9,933 nt of DNA from NCBI GenBank assembly GCA_031278025.1, contig JAITLF010000177.1, positions 1 through 9,933 on the forward strand, written 5' to 3'. The notes beneath the pieces are model-generated. The model did not search any database, was not told the origin of the DNA, and saw nothing but the letters and a program-made list of their open reading frames with translations. The DNA comes from Treponema sp. (GTDB lineage Bacteria > Spirochaetota > Spirochaetia > Treponematales > Breznakiellaceae). The first letter of the stretch is position 1. Each line of letters begins with the position of its first letter. Positions 1 to 7,376 of this stretch are shown in pieces. Position numbers and translations under genes: made by a program.

Positions 1-916
1 AGCATGACCGCTCTTTATCCGGCAGGCGCCCTCTCCAAAGGACACATCAAGGACATAATGGAGGGAGTTCTCAATTCCCCAATGATCACGGACGCTCGTG
101 CCAAATACCACCGGGTCAGCCGGCAGGCTTGAGACATACTACCGCTGTTCGGTCGTGGCCGTTTCCCCGGTAGTGCGGATGGATTCAACCGGGCCGATGG
201 ATTTGATAGTGTTCCAGGCAGGATGAGGGGCAACCAGCCAGGAAACATCATCGGCTACGGCAGGGTTCCGCCGCTCCTGCCGGCCATGATCGATTTCAAA
301 GGTACTGCCGGTCTTCACCAGGGGGTCCGAATGGGCAAAATCAGCTCCCGCGTTGACTATCTGGTTGGCTATTTTGTCCTGGTATCCCATCGCGTTTATA
401 GTCGCTATGCACCCCGTGAGGGCATCATCTCCAATACTGCCGGTATCGCGGTGATTTCATTGCTCTTTTCTTCGGTCCTTATCTGGGCAAACACCAACCG
501 GTTTTCCGTTGCCCAGGCGCTGACCAGGTGGATGGCCTTACTCCCCTGCTGGGTATTAAAGCGCCCCGCAGGGTTTTCCCGTCTATCGCTATCACTTCCC
601 GTTCCTTCTCCTGCTTTATCGCCCTCACCCAGGCCATGAAACACCGTTCAATATCCCGAGGATTGAGCCGGTTAAACACCCGGCGGTATACATCGTGTTT
701 GGGAATACCCTGTTTCAGGGGGAGAAAGCGTTTCAGCCAGGCTTTTTTGGTTTTCCCGTACAGTTCGATGTCTTCCCAGCCTTTGGCGAAGGCCATCACT
801 GCCAAAAGGGTGATGGCGATAACTTCGATAAGGGGACAGCATTTTTTTCACTCAATTCGCGGGTCGTTGATGTCGTTAAAAAAGTCGATTATGGGTGGTA
901 GAGTTTCAGGGATCAT
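1..916 (-). pseudogene. Decayed ISAs1-family transposase (3' part outside window)
   Basis: The conserved blocks of an ISAs1 / H-repeat transposase appear in order but in three frames. The start is ATG at 916-914 behind GGAGGT (926-921), giving MIPETLPPIIDFFNDINDP. An in-frame TGA at 850-848 follows. The same frame then continues AVMAFAKGWEDIELYGK and VIAIDGKTLRGA. A frameshift near 555-565 leads to IHLVSAWATENRL and EKSNEITAIP. A second frameshift near 410-425 leads to TGCIATINAMGYQDKIA and DHGRQERR. An in-frame TAG at 141-139 stands where YYISSL-type text normally reads, and after it comes the family's C-terminal block VRDHWGIENSLHYVLDVSF. The motif normally TIDAMG reads TINAMG, so a probable DDE aspartate is lost. 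The segment between GADF and DHGR also looks shortened. This is certainly a pseudogene; the element's left end was not located. Confidence 0.9.
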
Positions 917-988
917 TATTACCTCCAGTCTCACCTCTATCGGCTTTTTTTATCCCTCTTTACCCCTTTTTTAATGCGCTCGCCCCGG

Positions 989-1011
989 GTCAACCTATTT
1001 CAGGATTTGAC
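989..1011. repeat. Imperfect inverted repeat downstream of the importer operon
   Basis: Arms GTCAACCT (989-996) and AGGATTTGAC (1002-1011) pair over 8 bp around the loop ATTTC, with a 2-nt bulge (AT, 1005-1006). It lies 11 nt beyond the stop codon of the ATPase gene. No T-run follows on either strand, so it is not a convincing rho-independent terminator. It could be a remnant of a transposon end or a protein-binding site. The remainder of the gap 917-1021 shows no gene. Confidence 0.45.
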
Positions 1012-1021
1012 ACCTTTAACA

Positions 1022-3076
1022 TTATTTCCTCAATAAAGACGGACGGGTGCGGAAGCAGGAAATAAAATGCCCCGGTTCCGCTTCCCGAAACGCGGGCGTT
1101 TCCGTCAGACATTCCTGCCCGGCGCCGAGGCAGCGGGGCGCGTAACAGCATCCCTGCCGGGCCGGCGGCGGACCGCTTTGCAAAACAGATGGCGGATCCG
1201 CACCGAGGAGTGCCTGCGTGTAGGGATGCTGTGGACGGCGGAACACGATTTCGGAGGGCCCCTTCTCAACGATGCGTCCACGGTACATCACCGCTGTTTC
1301 CCGGCTCATAAATTCCGCAATGGGTAAATCGTGGGTCATAAAAAGATAGGTAAGGTTCATTTCCTCCTGAAGATCTTTAAGAAGGTTGACAATCTGAGCC
1401 CTGACCGAAACGTCCAGGGCGGAAACCGCCTCGTCGCAGACGATGAACTCCGGTTCCACCGCCAATGCCCTGGCAATGGCTATGCGCTGGCGCTGGCCGC
1501 CTGAAAACTGGTGGGGATACAGGACGCACTGATCCGCGGAGAGGCCGCATTTTTCCGCCACAAACACTACCCTGTCCCGCAGTTCCCGCCGGTTTTTGAC
1601 CATCCGGTAATTCCTGAGCCCCTCCCCTATTATATCATAGACTGTCTGCCGGGGGTCCAGAGACGAAAAGGGGTCCTGAAACACTATTTGTGTTCTCCGT
1701 CTGAAACGGCGCTCTTCCTTTCCCCGCACACGGGTAATATCCCTGCCGTCAAAGAGAAGAACGCCTGCGGAGGGTTCCAGAAGTTTCGCCGCGATTCTGC
1801 CAAGGGTGGTCTTGCCGCATCCTGATTCCCCAAGAACCGCCACGGTCGATCCCCGGTGCAAACGTAAAGAAACGCCGCCCACCGCCCGTACCGCATCGCC
1901 GGCCTTCCCGAAAAAACCGCCCGGAAGGAAAAACTGTTTTTCTACATTGATAAATTCGACTAAAACATCATATACGGGGGGGACGGGGGACCCAACTCCC
2001 CTAGGGATTTGTCCCCTTAGCGGGGGCCTTACGGGGACGGCGCCCTCGTAGTGGGGGTAGCGGAGGACCGAAGGGCAGGCGCGAAAAGAGCGCCAGCACC
2101 AAACCTCCCGGTCCTTTCCGGCTTCGTAGCGGGGCGGAAAATCCCCCCGGCAGGGTTTTTCCGCCAGGGGACACCGGGGATGGAAGGGACAACCACCCGC
2201 CATATCCCGGGGAGAAGGCGAGTGGCCGGGGATGACCGGGAGCCTGTCCCCCCCGGTTCCCCTTATGCCGGAGAAAGCGGCCTCCAGCAACCCCCGCGTA
2301 TACGGGTGCAAAGGCTGGGCAAGCAGTTCTTCCGCAGGACCGGTCTCACAGGGATGCCCAGCGTACATCACCAGAATCCTGTCCGCAAATCCCCTCATCG
2401 CCTGCGGGTCGTGGGAGACGCAGAGACACGAGAGGCCGGTATCCTGTTTCAGGTCCCTGATAAGGCGCAGTATTTGTGTCCGGGTGGCCACGTCCAAAGA
2501 AGCGGCGGGCTCGTCGGCGATAAGGAGCTTGGGACCGGTTGCCAGGGCCATGGCGATCAGCGCCCGCTGGCGCATACCCCCCGACAGGGTAAAGGGATAG
2601 CTTGCGGCGGCCCTTTCGGGATGGCGGAAACCTACCCGGTCAAGCCATTCAAGGGTACGGGACCGCACTTCGGCCCTGGCTGATCCCCGATGATGGAGCG
2701 CTATCCCTTCGGCTATCTGCCGCCCCACGGTGATGACCGGGTTCAGGGCGGTCATAGGCTCCTGGAAAATCATGGAAACGCCGCCTCCCCGGAAGGAACC
2801 CAGCTCAACATCCCTCATGGAGCGTATGTCCCGGCCCTCAAACAACAGCGCGCCCCCTTCATACCGGCCCGGCGGTTCGGGGATAAGGCGCATCACGGAC
2901 AGGCAGGCGGCGGTCTTCCCGCACCCGGATTCCCCGATGACGCCGAGGGTCTCGCCGTTTCTTACGTCAAACGAGAGACCGTCAAGGGCTTTTACCACGC
3001 CTGCGGGAGTATGAAAATGGATTTTGAGGTCCCGTACAGAAAGCAGCGCTTCCGCCGCCTGCTTCTCAGGCCTCAA
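1022..3076 (-). CDS. Fused double ATPase of a peptide/nickel-type ABC importer (DppD-DppF-like)
   Basis: A 684-residue cytoplasmic protein with two complete ABC ATPase domains that would power the two permeases encoded upstream. Domain 1 has Walker A GESGCGKT (48-55), Q-loop Gln105, signature LSGGMRQ (164-170), Walker B LLIADEP (184-190) and H-loop His222. Domain 2 has GESGCGKT (416-423), Gln467, FSGGQRQ (524-530), FIVCDEA (544-550) and His582. Each domain is followed by the oligopeptide-transporter C-terminal region with HPYT and a cysteine cluster (Cys296, 302, 309, 327; Cys643, 644, 649, 656, 674). Single-chain double ATPases such as GsiA and YejF are known in this family. Here, however, the linker at about 336-372 is arginine/proline-rich and coded by a repeat-like segment. 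The start is TTG, overlapping the permease C gene by 11 nt with a weak ribosome site, so the exact start is uncertain. Substrate is not deducible. Confidence 0.9.
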   Translation of the reverse strand: MRPEKQAAEALLSVRDLKIHFHTPAGVVKALDGLSFDVRNGETLGVIGESGCGKTAACLSVMRLIPEPPGRYEGGALLFEGRDIRSMRDVELGSFRGGGVSMIFQEPMTALNPVITVGRQIAEGIALHHRGSARAEVRSRTLEWLDRVGFRHPERAAASYPFTLSGGMRQRALIAMALATGPKLLIADEPAASLDVATRTQILRLIRDLKQDTGLSCLCVSHDPQAMRGFADRILVMYAGHPCETGPAEELLAQPLHPYTRGLLEAAFSGIRGTGGDRLPVIPGHSPSPRDMAGGCPFHPRCPLAEKPCRGDFPPRYEAGKDREVWCWRSFRACPSVLRYPHYEGAVPVRPPLRGQIPRGVGSPVPPVYDVLVEFINVEKQFFLPGGFFGKAGDAVRAVGGVSLRLHRGSTVAVLGESGCGKTTLGRIAAKLLEPSAGVLLFDGRDITRVRGKEERRFRRRTQIVFQDPFSSLDPRQTVYDIIGEGLRNYRMVKNRRELRDRVVFVAEKCGLSADQCVLYPHQFSGGQRQRIAIARALAVEPEFIVCDEAVSALDVSVRAQIVNLLKDLQEEMNLTYLFMTHDLPIAEFMSRETAVMYRGRIVEKGPSEIVFRRPQHPYTQALLGADPPSVLQSGPPPARQGCCYAPRCLGAGQECLTETPAFREAEPGHFISCFRTRPSLLRK
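1960..2071 (-). repeat. GC-rich repeat-like segment read in frame as the ATPase linker
   Basis: The first ATPase half should end soon after its last cysteine (WCWR, residues 326-329) and the second half begins at VEFINVEKQFF (residue 373 on). Between them lies a proline/arginine/glycine-rich stretch, starting SVLRYPHYEG, with no place in either domain. Its DNA is strongly C-rich on the coding strand, has short self-complementary pieces, and shares the 12-mer TCCGCTACCCCC, in the same reading phase (CGC TAC CCC), with the insertion at 8667-8755. Boundaries are estimated from where homology to ABC ATPases stops. That it is a dispersed repeat is an inference from these two copies and from similar text I recall in termite-gut Treponema genomes. 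Confidence 0.5.
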
Positions 3077-3950
3077 AACGCACGTCCAGCGCGTCCCGCA
3101 GGCCGTCGCCCAGGAGGTTGAGGGAAAGGGAGGTGAGAACCAGGGCCGCCGAGGGAAAAAACATCAGGTGAGGGGCGCGGCGGAGGAAGACGCGGGCCTC
3201 GGAAAGCATAGCGCCCCATTCGGGAGCGGGGGGACGGATGCCAAGGCCGATGAAGGAGAGGCTGGCGGCAATCAGAATGATACGCGCCGAAATAAAGGCG
3301 GTCTGAACAAGGATAGGACCCAGGGCGTTCGGCAGTATGTGGCGGGCTATGATCCCCAAGCCGGATGTTCCGGATGCCCTGGCGGCTTCAATATAATCGT
3401 TTACAACGATGGTAAGCGTCAGGGAGCGGACGAAACGGGTAAAGCCCGGTACGTGGGAGATCACCATGGCGATGAGAAGGTTCCCGAATCCCGGCCCCAG
3501 GGCGGACGCCAATGCCAGGGAGAAGAGTATCGAAGGGATGCAAAGAAAGGCATCCATGATCCGGGTGATGATCTCGTCCGTGATTCCCCCGAAAAGACCC
3601 GCCGCGCAGCCGGGGATCAGGGCGAAGAGCATGGCGGCGGCGGAAGCGGTAAACCCCAGGGAGAGGGAAAGCCGTCCGCCGTGTATGACACGGGTAAACA
3701 CATCCCGGCCATACTCGTCCGCGCCGAAAAGGTGTTCCCCACCGGGAGGGGCAAAGCGGGATGCCGGATTCAACAGTATCCCTTTTTCATAGGGGGCGAT
3801 ACGGTCCGCAAGGATCAGAACGCCGATCATCGCCGTGAATACCGCCAACGCCGCCACGGCGGAGGCGTTCTTTTTGAAGCGGCCCCACGCCGCGCCGTAC
3901 TGGGCCGCAGGATTCCCGAAATTATATACTTTCCCGTCCACGGTTTTCAT
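3066..3950 (-). CDS. dppC: ABC importer permease, DppC/OppC type
   Basis: A 294-residue inner-membrane permease of the peptide/nickel family. It has the expected layout: a short cytoplasmic N-terminus, a first membrane helix at about 30-50 (AVAALAVFTAMIGVLILA), the periplasmic loop with HLFGADEYGRDVFTRVIHGG (73-92), then five further hydrophobic segments. The cytoplasmic EAA loop that docks on the ATPase is clear: YIEAARASGTSGLGIIARHI (186-205), followed by LPNALGPI. The chosen start is ATG at 3950-3948, which shares one base with the stop codon of the B permease (TGATG), implying translational coupling. A start 60 nt further upstream is open but would lie inside the B gene. The 3' end overlaps the ATPase start. 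Family assignment is firm; ligand unknown. Confidence 0.92.
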   Translation of the reverse strand: MKTVDGKVYNFGNPAAQYGAAWGRFKKNASAVAALAVFTAMIGVLILADRIAPYEKGILLNPASRFAPPGGEHLFGADEYGRDVFTRVIHGGRLSLSLGFTASAAAMLFALIPGCAAGLFGGITDEIITRIMDAFLCIPSILFSLALASALGPGFGNLLIAMVISHVPGFTRFVRSLTLTIVVNDYIEAARASGTSGLGIIARHILPNALGPILVQTAFISARIILIAASLSFIGLGIRPPAPEWGAMLSEARVFLRRAPHLMFFPSAALVLTSLSLNLLGDGLRDALDVRFEA

Positions 3951-4894
3951 CACCCCGCGCCCTTCCGTCCTGCATACCGCGCCCGGCTCCTGGGGTCGAG
4001 GAACGCGCAAACCAGGTCCAAAAGGAGGAGGACCGCACTGAAAAATACCGACAGAAACACTACCGACGCCAGCACTACCGGCGTGTCTTTCATCTTTACG
4101 GCGTCAACCAGGTGGGAACCCAGGCCGGGAAGGGCAAACAGGGTTTCTGTGATTACCGCGCCGCCCAGAAGATAGCCGAAGTGCATGCCTGCATTGACGA
4201 TCACCGGAGGCAGGGCGTTTTTCAGGGCGTGTTTCACGATGATCGCCGCGCCGCCGGCTCCCTTAGCACGGGCGGTACGTATGAAATCCCTGCCCAGCGT
4301 TTCTATCATCACGGCACGGGTAAGGCGCACCGTTGCTGCCGCAGCGGGAACGGTGAGGGCGGCGATAGGCAGGACGAAATGCCGCCAGGAGGAAACGCCG
4401 CCTGAAGGCAGCATACGAAGGCGCAGGGAAAAAACCAGTATGAGCAGCATACCCAAAACAAAACCGGGGACCGAGGCGAAGAACAGGGAAACTACGGAAG
4501 AAAGCGTATCGGCAGGGGAACGGGGCTTACGCGCCGAAAGGATGCCCAGGGAAACGCCGATGAGGGAACTGAGAAACACCGGCCACAGGGCCAGGGCCAG
4601 GGTATAGGGAAACTTCCGCAGAATATCGTCGAGTACCGGCGTTTTCCGGCGGTAGGAAACCCCCATATCCCCGTGAAGCACCCGGTATACATAGTGTACG
4701 TACCGCATGACCAGGGGCTTGTCGAGGCCCAGGGTTTCGCGCAGTAACGCCGCCTGTTCCTCCGCGGCACGTTCCCCAAGCATGATACGGGCCGGATCGC
4801 CGGGGGTTATGTCGATGACGGCGTATATAATAAAGATAACAACAAGAAGGGTAGGAACAAAGATGAGAAACCGCTTCAGTACATAGCTGCCCAT
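3950..4894 (-). CDS. dppB: ABC importer permease, DppB/OppB type
   Basis: A 314-residue inner-membrane permease forming the channel with the C-type partner. The N-terminus MGSYVLKRFLIFVPTLLVVI with TM1 and the following TPGDPARIMLG (30-40) is typical of the B subunit, as is LGLDKPLVMRYVHYVYRVLH (55-74) with GDMGVSYR (75-82). The EAA loop is DFIRTARAKGAGGAAIIVKH (203-222), followed by ALKNALPPVI. The C-terminal ETLFALPGLGSHLVDAV block (250-266) is also characteristic. ATG 4894 is preceded by AGGA and lies 9 nt after the binding-protein stop, so it belongs to the same transcript. The length is normal and no damage is visible. It could equally be called OppB or NikB by similarity; the substrate cannot be read from the sequence. 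Confidence 0.92.
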   Translation of the reverse strand: MGSYVLKRFLIFVPTLLVVIFIIYAVIDITPGDPARIMLGERAAEEQAALLRETLGLDKPLVMRYVHYVYRVLHGDMGVSYRRKTPVLDDILRKFPYTLALALWPVFLSSLIGVSLGILSARKPRSPADTLSSVVSLFFASVPGFVLGMLLILVFSLRLRMLPSGGVSSWRHFVLPIAALTVPAAAATVRLTRAVMIETLGRDFIRTARAKGAGGAAIIVKHALKNALPPVIVNAGMHFGYLLGGAVITETLFALPGLGSHLVDAVKMKDTPVVLASVVFLSVFFSAVLLLLDLVCAFLDPRSRARYAGRKGAG

Positions 4895-4903
4895 GGACCG
4901 TTC

Positions 4904-6553
4904 CTAACGAGCCGCGTTGTCCCGGGAAATGTCCCTGACATAGATGCTGTGGGAGTAGGTATGGGCAATGCGCAGGTTCCGGCGGTATGCCCTAAAGACC
5001 GGGGGATTGGCGAAAACCGCGTAAGGGGCGTCCTCCTGAACGATGTCAGCAATCTGCTTATATAAGACCCGCCGCTTTTCGGGATCACCTTCGCGCCGGC
5101 CTTGCGCGAAAAGTTCATCCACTGCGGGATTACGATACCGGGCGGAATTCCCCTGGTTTATGTTGGCCGACTCATAAAAGAGACTGAGGTAATTCATATC
5201 TTTTATATTCAGGTAATGGCCCCCGCAGGAAATCTGATAATCCCCCCGGTAATACCGCGCAATCCACGCGTTGAATTCCAAAATATCCACGGTGATGTTG
5301 ATGCCAAGGGCGGCCAGGTTCTGCCGCACAATCTCCGCAGCCTGCCGGGAGGAAGCGGCGGCTATGAGTGTCGCTTCCACCGGCTGGTCCGGCGAAACCC
5401 CGGCTTCCCGGGCCAGCTCCGCCGCCCTGCGGGGATCCCTGGCGTAGCGGGTCTCCGGCTCCGCGAACGCCGCCATCCAGGGAAAGGCCAGGTAGTCCGC
5501 AACGCTCCCCTCCCCTTCGTAGACCATGTCGCGTATGGCCTCCCGGTCCAGGGCGTAGTTTACCGCCCGGCGGAGGGCGGCATCATTGAACGGAGGCTTT
5601 TCGGTGTTCATGGCAAGGTAGTTCATCCGGGTAGAAGGATCGGAACTCACTATCACATCCTGAGTATCCCGCAGGGAAACCGCCGCCGGGACCGAGAGGG
5701 CCATGACAAGATCCACCTCGCCGGTTTCAAGGGCAACCGCTGCGGTAAAATCATCGGGGATGATGCGGAACACCACCTGTTTTATAGCCGGCTCCCCGCG
5801 GAAGTAATCGGGAAATGCCTCGAAGGTAAGGTCCGCCCCGGCGCGGCGTTCGACAAAACGGTACGCCCCCGTACCGACGGGAAAACTACCGTAGGTACCC
5901 GCCGCCTTCACCGCCTTCTCATTGTAGAAGGAAAACTGATTCCCCGCAAACTCGGCCAGGAAAGACGCCATAGGTTCTTTTAGGGTGAGGACGGCCGTAT
6001 AGTCATCGGGAACGGCCACATCACGGATCATGCCGCACAGGAGGCTGGCGTTGGGAGCGTTCCTGCCGTATTCGACGGTAAAGGCCACATCCCGTGCGGT
6101 AAATTCCTCGCCGTTGTGGAATTTTACCCCCCGCCGTAACCGGAACGTATAGGTAAGCCCGTCAGGGGCAATTTCGTAATCCTCCGCCAGGAGCGGTTCT
6201 ATGTTCCCCTCATCGTCAAAGAACAGAAGGCCGTCATAAATGTTGTTACCCACCCAGCCTTCAACCATGGACGACGCGTAGTGCAGATCAAACGTGGCGG
6301 GTTCCGACGCCACCGCGATGATCAGGCTGTCGCCCGCCCGCCCCGCCTGCGGGGTATCCGCGCCCCCCTTCCCGCCTGAGCGGGCGCAGGCGCCAAGAAC
6401 GGGCAGGAGAACAAGCGCCGCCAATTGCGCCGCAACCCGGGCCGCTAATTGCGCCGCAGACCGGGCCGCGCGCCGGTTCAAAACCTCAGCCGGCTGCGCG
6501 CGTTTAGTCCCGGCTGTATCGATTAAACGGGTCCCGCCGTTGGATGATTGCAT
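4904..6553 (-). CDS. Extracytoplasmic solute-binding lipoprotein of the peptide/nickel family (SBP family 5)
   Basis: A 549-residue binding protein that captures the ligand outside the cytoplasmic membrane. A hydrophobic stretch ends in a lipobox, LGAC with Cys56, so it is a lipid-anchored lipoprotein. A short Gly/Ala linker follows. The family-5 fold then shows DSLIIAVASEPATFDLHY (75-92), the YTFRLRRGVKFHNGEEFTARD-type segment (135-155), PVGTGAYRF (225-233) and PPFNDAALRRAVNYALDRE (320-338). The N-terminal 55 residues are long for a signal peptide, partly from a 24-bp tandem duplication. A TTG at 6481-6479 would start MNRRAARSAAQ and give a shorter, more ordinary signal peptide, though its GAGG lies only 2 nt away. 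ATG 6553 has a poor ribosome site. It is first in the operon; no convincing promoter was recognised upstream. Ligand unknown. Confidence 0.92.
   Translation of the reverse strand: MQSSNGGTRLIDTAGTKRAQPAEVLNRRAARSAAQLAARVAAQLAALVLLPVLGACARSGGKGGADTPQAGRAGDSLIIAVASEPATFDLHYASSMVEGWVGNNIYDGLLFFDDEGNIEPLLAEDYEIAPDGLTYTFRLRRGVKFHNGEEFTARDVAFTVEYGRNAPNASLLCGMIRDVAVPDDYTAVLTLKEPMASFLAEFAGNQFSFYNEKAVKAAGTYGSFPVGTGAYRFVERRAGADLTFEAFPDYFRGEPAIKQVVFRIIPDDFTAAVALETGEVDLVMALSVPAAVSLRDTQDVIVSSDPSTRMNYLAMNTEKPPFNDAALRRAVNYALDREAIRDMVYEGEGSVADYLAFPWMAAFAEPETRYARDPRRAAELAREAGVSPDQPVEATLIAAASSRQAAEIVRQNLAALGINITVDILEFNAWIARYYRGDYQISCGGHYLNIKDMNYLSLFYESANINQGNSARYRNPAVDELFAQGRREGDPEKRRVLYKQIADIVQEDAPYAVFANPPVFRAYRRNLRIAHTYSHSIYVRDISRDNAAR
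6417..6464 (-). repeat. 24-bp tandem duplication inside the signal peptide
   Basis: Two copies, 6417-6440 and 6441-6464, differ at only a few bases and are followed by a partial third copy (6465-6476). On the coding strand they give an 8-residue repeat (AAQLAARV then AAQLAALV), lengthening the hydrophobic core just before the lipobox. The reading frame is preserved because 24 is a multiple of 3. Confidence 0.75.
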
Positions 6554-6635
6554 GGACGCTAGGGTACCATAACGGAAGATGGATGCATAGCGGAAACAGG
6601 GCGGAGGGAGGAGCGGCGCGTTGTTTTTTTGATGC

Positions 6636-6648
6636 CCGGAAGTTCCGG
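6636..6648. repeat. 13-bp palindrome upstream of the importer operon
   Basis: CCGGAA-G-TTCCGG is a perfect 6-bp inverted repeat about 85 bp upstream of the binding-protein start. It stands beside a run of seven T on the plus strand (6624-6630). The T-run precedes rather than follows the palindrome on that strand, and as A-run on the other, so it is not a terminator. An operator is possible. Confidence 0.35.
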
Positions 6649-6650
6649 AC

Positions 6651-6742
6651 CCAGGGATTGAAGTCTAATCTCCAGGGATTGAAGTCTAATCTCCAGGGAT
6701 TGAAGTCCAATCCTCAGGGATTGAAGTCCAATCCCCAGGATT
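6651..6742. repeat. Array of four 21-bp hairpin repeats (plus a partial fifth)
   Basis: Units start at 6651, 6672, 6693 and 6714, with a partial unit at 6735-6742. The period is exactly 21 bp. Units 1 and 2 are identical; units 3 and 4 differ from them mainly by T-to-C changes. Each unit is a hairpin with a 7-bp stem and 5-nt loop: in unit 4, 6717-6735 reads GGGATTG-AAGTC-CAATCCC. In units 1 and 2 the two changed stem bases give G-U pairs in a plus-strand RNA but A-C mismatches in a minus-strand RNA. All six frames are compatible with heptapeptide repeats (for example QGLKSNP), but no plausible start or ribosome site supports translation. The array lies about 100-190 bp upstream of the binding-protein gene. 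The rest of 6554-6851 holds no gene. Confidence 0.85.
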
Positions 6743-6770
6743 ACGTCCCGTATACTGTCTCCGACGCTAC

Positions 6771-6785
6771 GGGGGCTCCGCCCCC
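6771..6785. repeat. GC-rich hairpin
   Basis: GGGGGC-TCC-GCCCCC forms a perfect 6-bp stem with a 3-nt loop. It abuts the probable IS1182-type end and resembles the GC-rich dispersed repeat text elsewhere in the window. No T-run follows on either strand. Confidence 0.5.
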
Positions 6786-6786
6786 C

Positions 6787-6802
6787 AGACTGTGTCAAAA
6801 GC
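6787..6802 (+). mobile_element. Probable left end of the IS1182-family element
   Basis: AGACTGTGTCAAAAGC resembles the terminal inverted repeats of IS1182 elements (AGACTGTxTCAAAA type). It lies 50 bp upstream of the transposase fragment, where an IS end is expected. No matching right end was found between 7253 and 7900, consistent with a deletion of the rest of the element. The comparison to family ends is from memory. Confidence 0.45.
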
Positions 6803-6851
6803 CGGGAAACAGCCGCGTTAAACCAGTAAAATACCGGCATGGGGGGCTGAC

Positions 6852-7253
6852 ATGGAATTCATCACCGGAGAAAGCCGCGATCAAATCATATTACTGCCGG
6901 ACAGCATAGAAGAGTACGTTGCGGAAAACAATTCCGTGCGGGTGATTGACGCCTATATCAATCGCCTTGATTTAGCGGCGGTGGGTTTTTCCCGTCCACA
7001 GCCCCACCAGACCGGACGCCCCATGTATGACCCCAAAAATTTGTTAAAACTCTCTGTGTACGGATATATGAACCGCGTCCGCTCATCCCGGCGGCTGGAA
7101 ACGGAAACGAAGCGGAATCTGGAGGTCCTGTGGCTTTTGGGTGCTCTTTCCCCGGATCATAAAACCATCGCGCTTTTCCGGCATGAGAGGGGGGCGGCGC
7201 TGAAGCAGGTATTTCGGGATTTTGTGGAAGTATGCGTGAAGCTGGGATTATAA
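6852..7253 (+). pseudogene. N-terminal fragment of an IS1182-family transposase
   Basis: The 133 codons match the N-terminal DNA-binding region (DUF772 / InsH N-terminal type) of IS1182 transposases: SIEEYVAENNSVRVIDAYIN near the start, then YDPKNLLKLSVYGYMNRVRS (about 58-77), SRRLETETKRNLEVLWLLG and LSPDHKTIALFRHERG (about 99-114). Full proteins run to roughly 450-550 residues and carry the DDE catalytic core downstream. Here the frame ends at TAA just after VKLGL and no catalytic sequence follows in any frame. ATG 6852 follows GGGGGG and CTGAC. Because only the DNA-binding end remains, it cannot transpose on its own. Confidence 0.88.
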
Positions 7254-7262
7254 GGAGAGAAT

Positions 7263-7367
7263 ATGCAAAACAATATCTGGCGGCAGCCTAGCAAAGAATG
7301 TTTGGCTTCCATTGCGGTGTTTCGTGAATTATCTAACAAGGGAACCGGATGGTTTCCAAATATATAG
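7263..7367 (+). CDS. Possible 34-residue small protein after the IS1182 fragment
   Basis: ATG at 7263 is preceded by AAGGAG with 5-nt spacing, a very good ribosome site that overlaps the IS1182 stop codon. The product begins MQNNIWRQPSKECLASIAVF, is soluble-looking, and I recognise no family. It may be the truncated start of a native gene joined to the IS fragment by deletion. The strong ribosome site is the only support for translation. Confidence 0.25.
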   Translation: MQNNIWRQPSKECLASIAVFRELSNKGTGWFPNI

Positions 7368-7376
7368 GAGTTTGAC

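Noticed and set aside
3950..4010. An earlier start for permease C at 4010
   Set aside because: It would overlap the permease B gene by 60 nt; the ATG at 3950 overlaps the B stop as TGATG, has G-rich upstream sequence, and gives the usual N-terminus.
3024..4175. A 383-codon plus-strand frame opposite the permease genes
   Set aside because: It is the antisense shadow of two clear permease genes in GC-rich DNA; its product is Gly/Arg/Lys-rich low-complexity text with no domain.
5102..5983. A 293-codon plus-strand frame opposite the binding-protein gene
   Set aside because: It is the antisense of a well-conserved SBP family 5 gene, without motifs or a ribosome site.
6651..6742. A CRISPR array
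   Set aside because: The units are contiguous 21-bp tandem repeats with no unique spacers, and no cas genes are present.
6544..6909. A plus-strand frame encoding QGLKSN(P/L) repeats
   Set aside because: The heptapeptides are the 21-bp array read in an open phase; the opposite strand is open too. The frame runs across a probable IS end into the transposase in the wrong frame.
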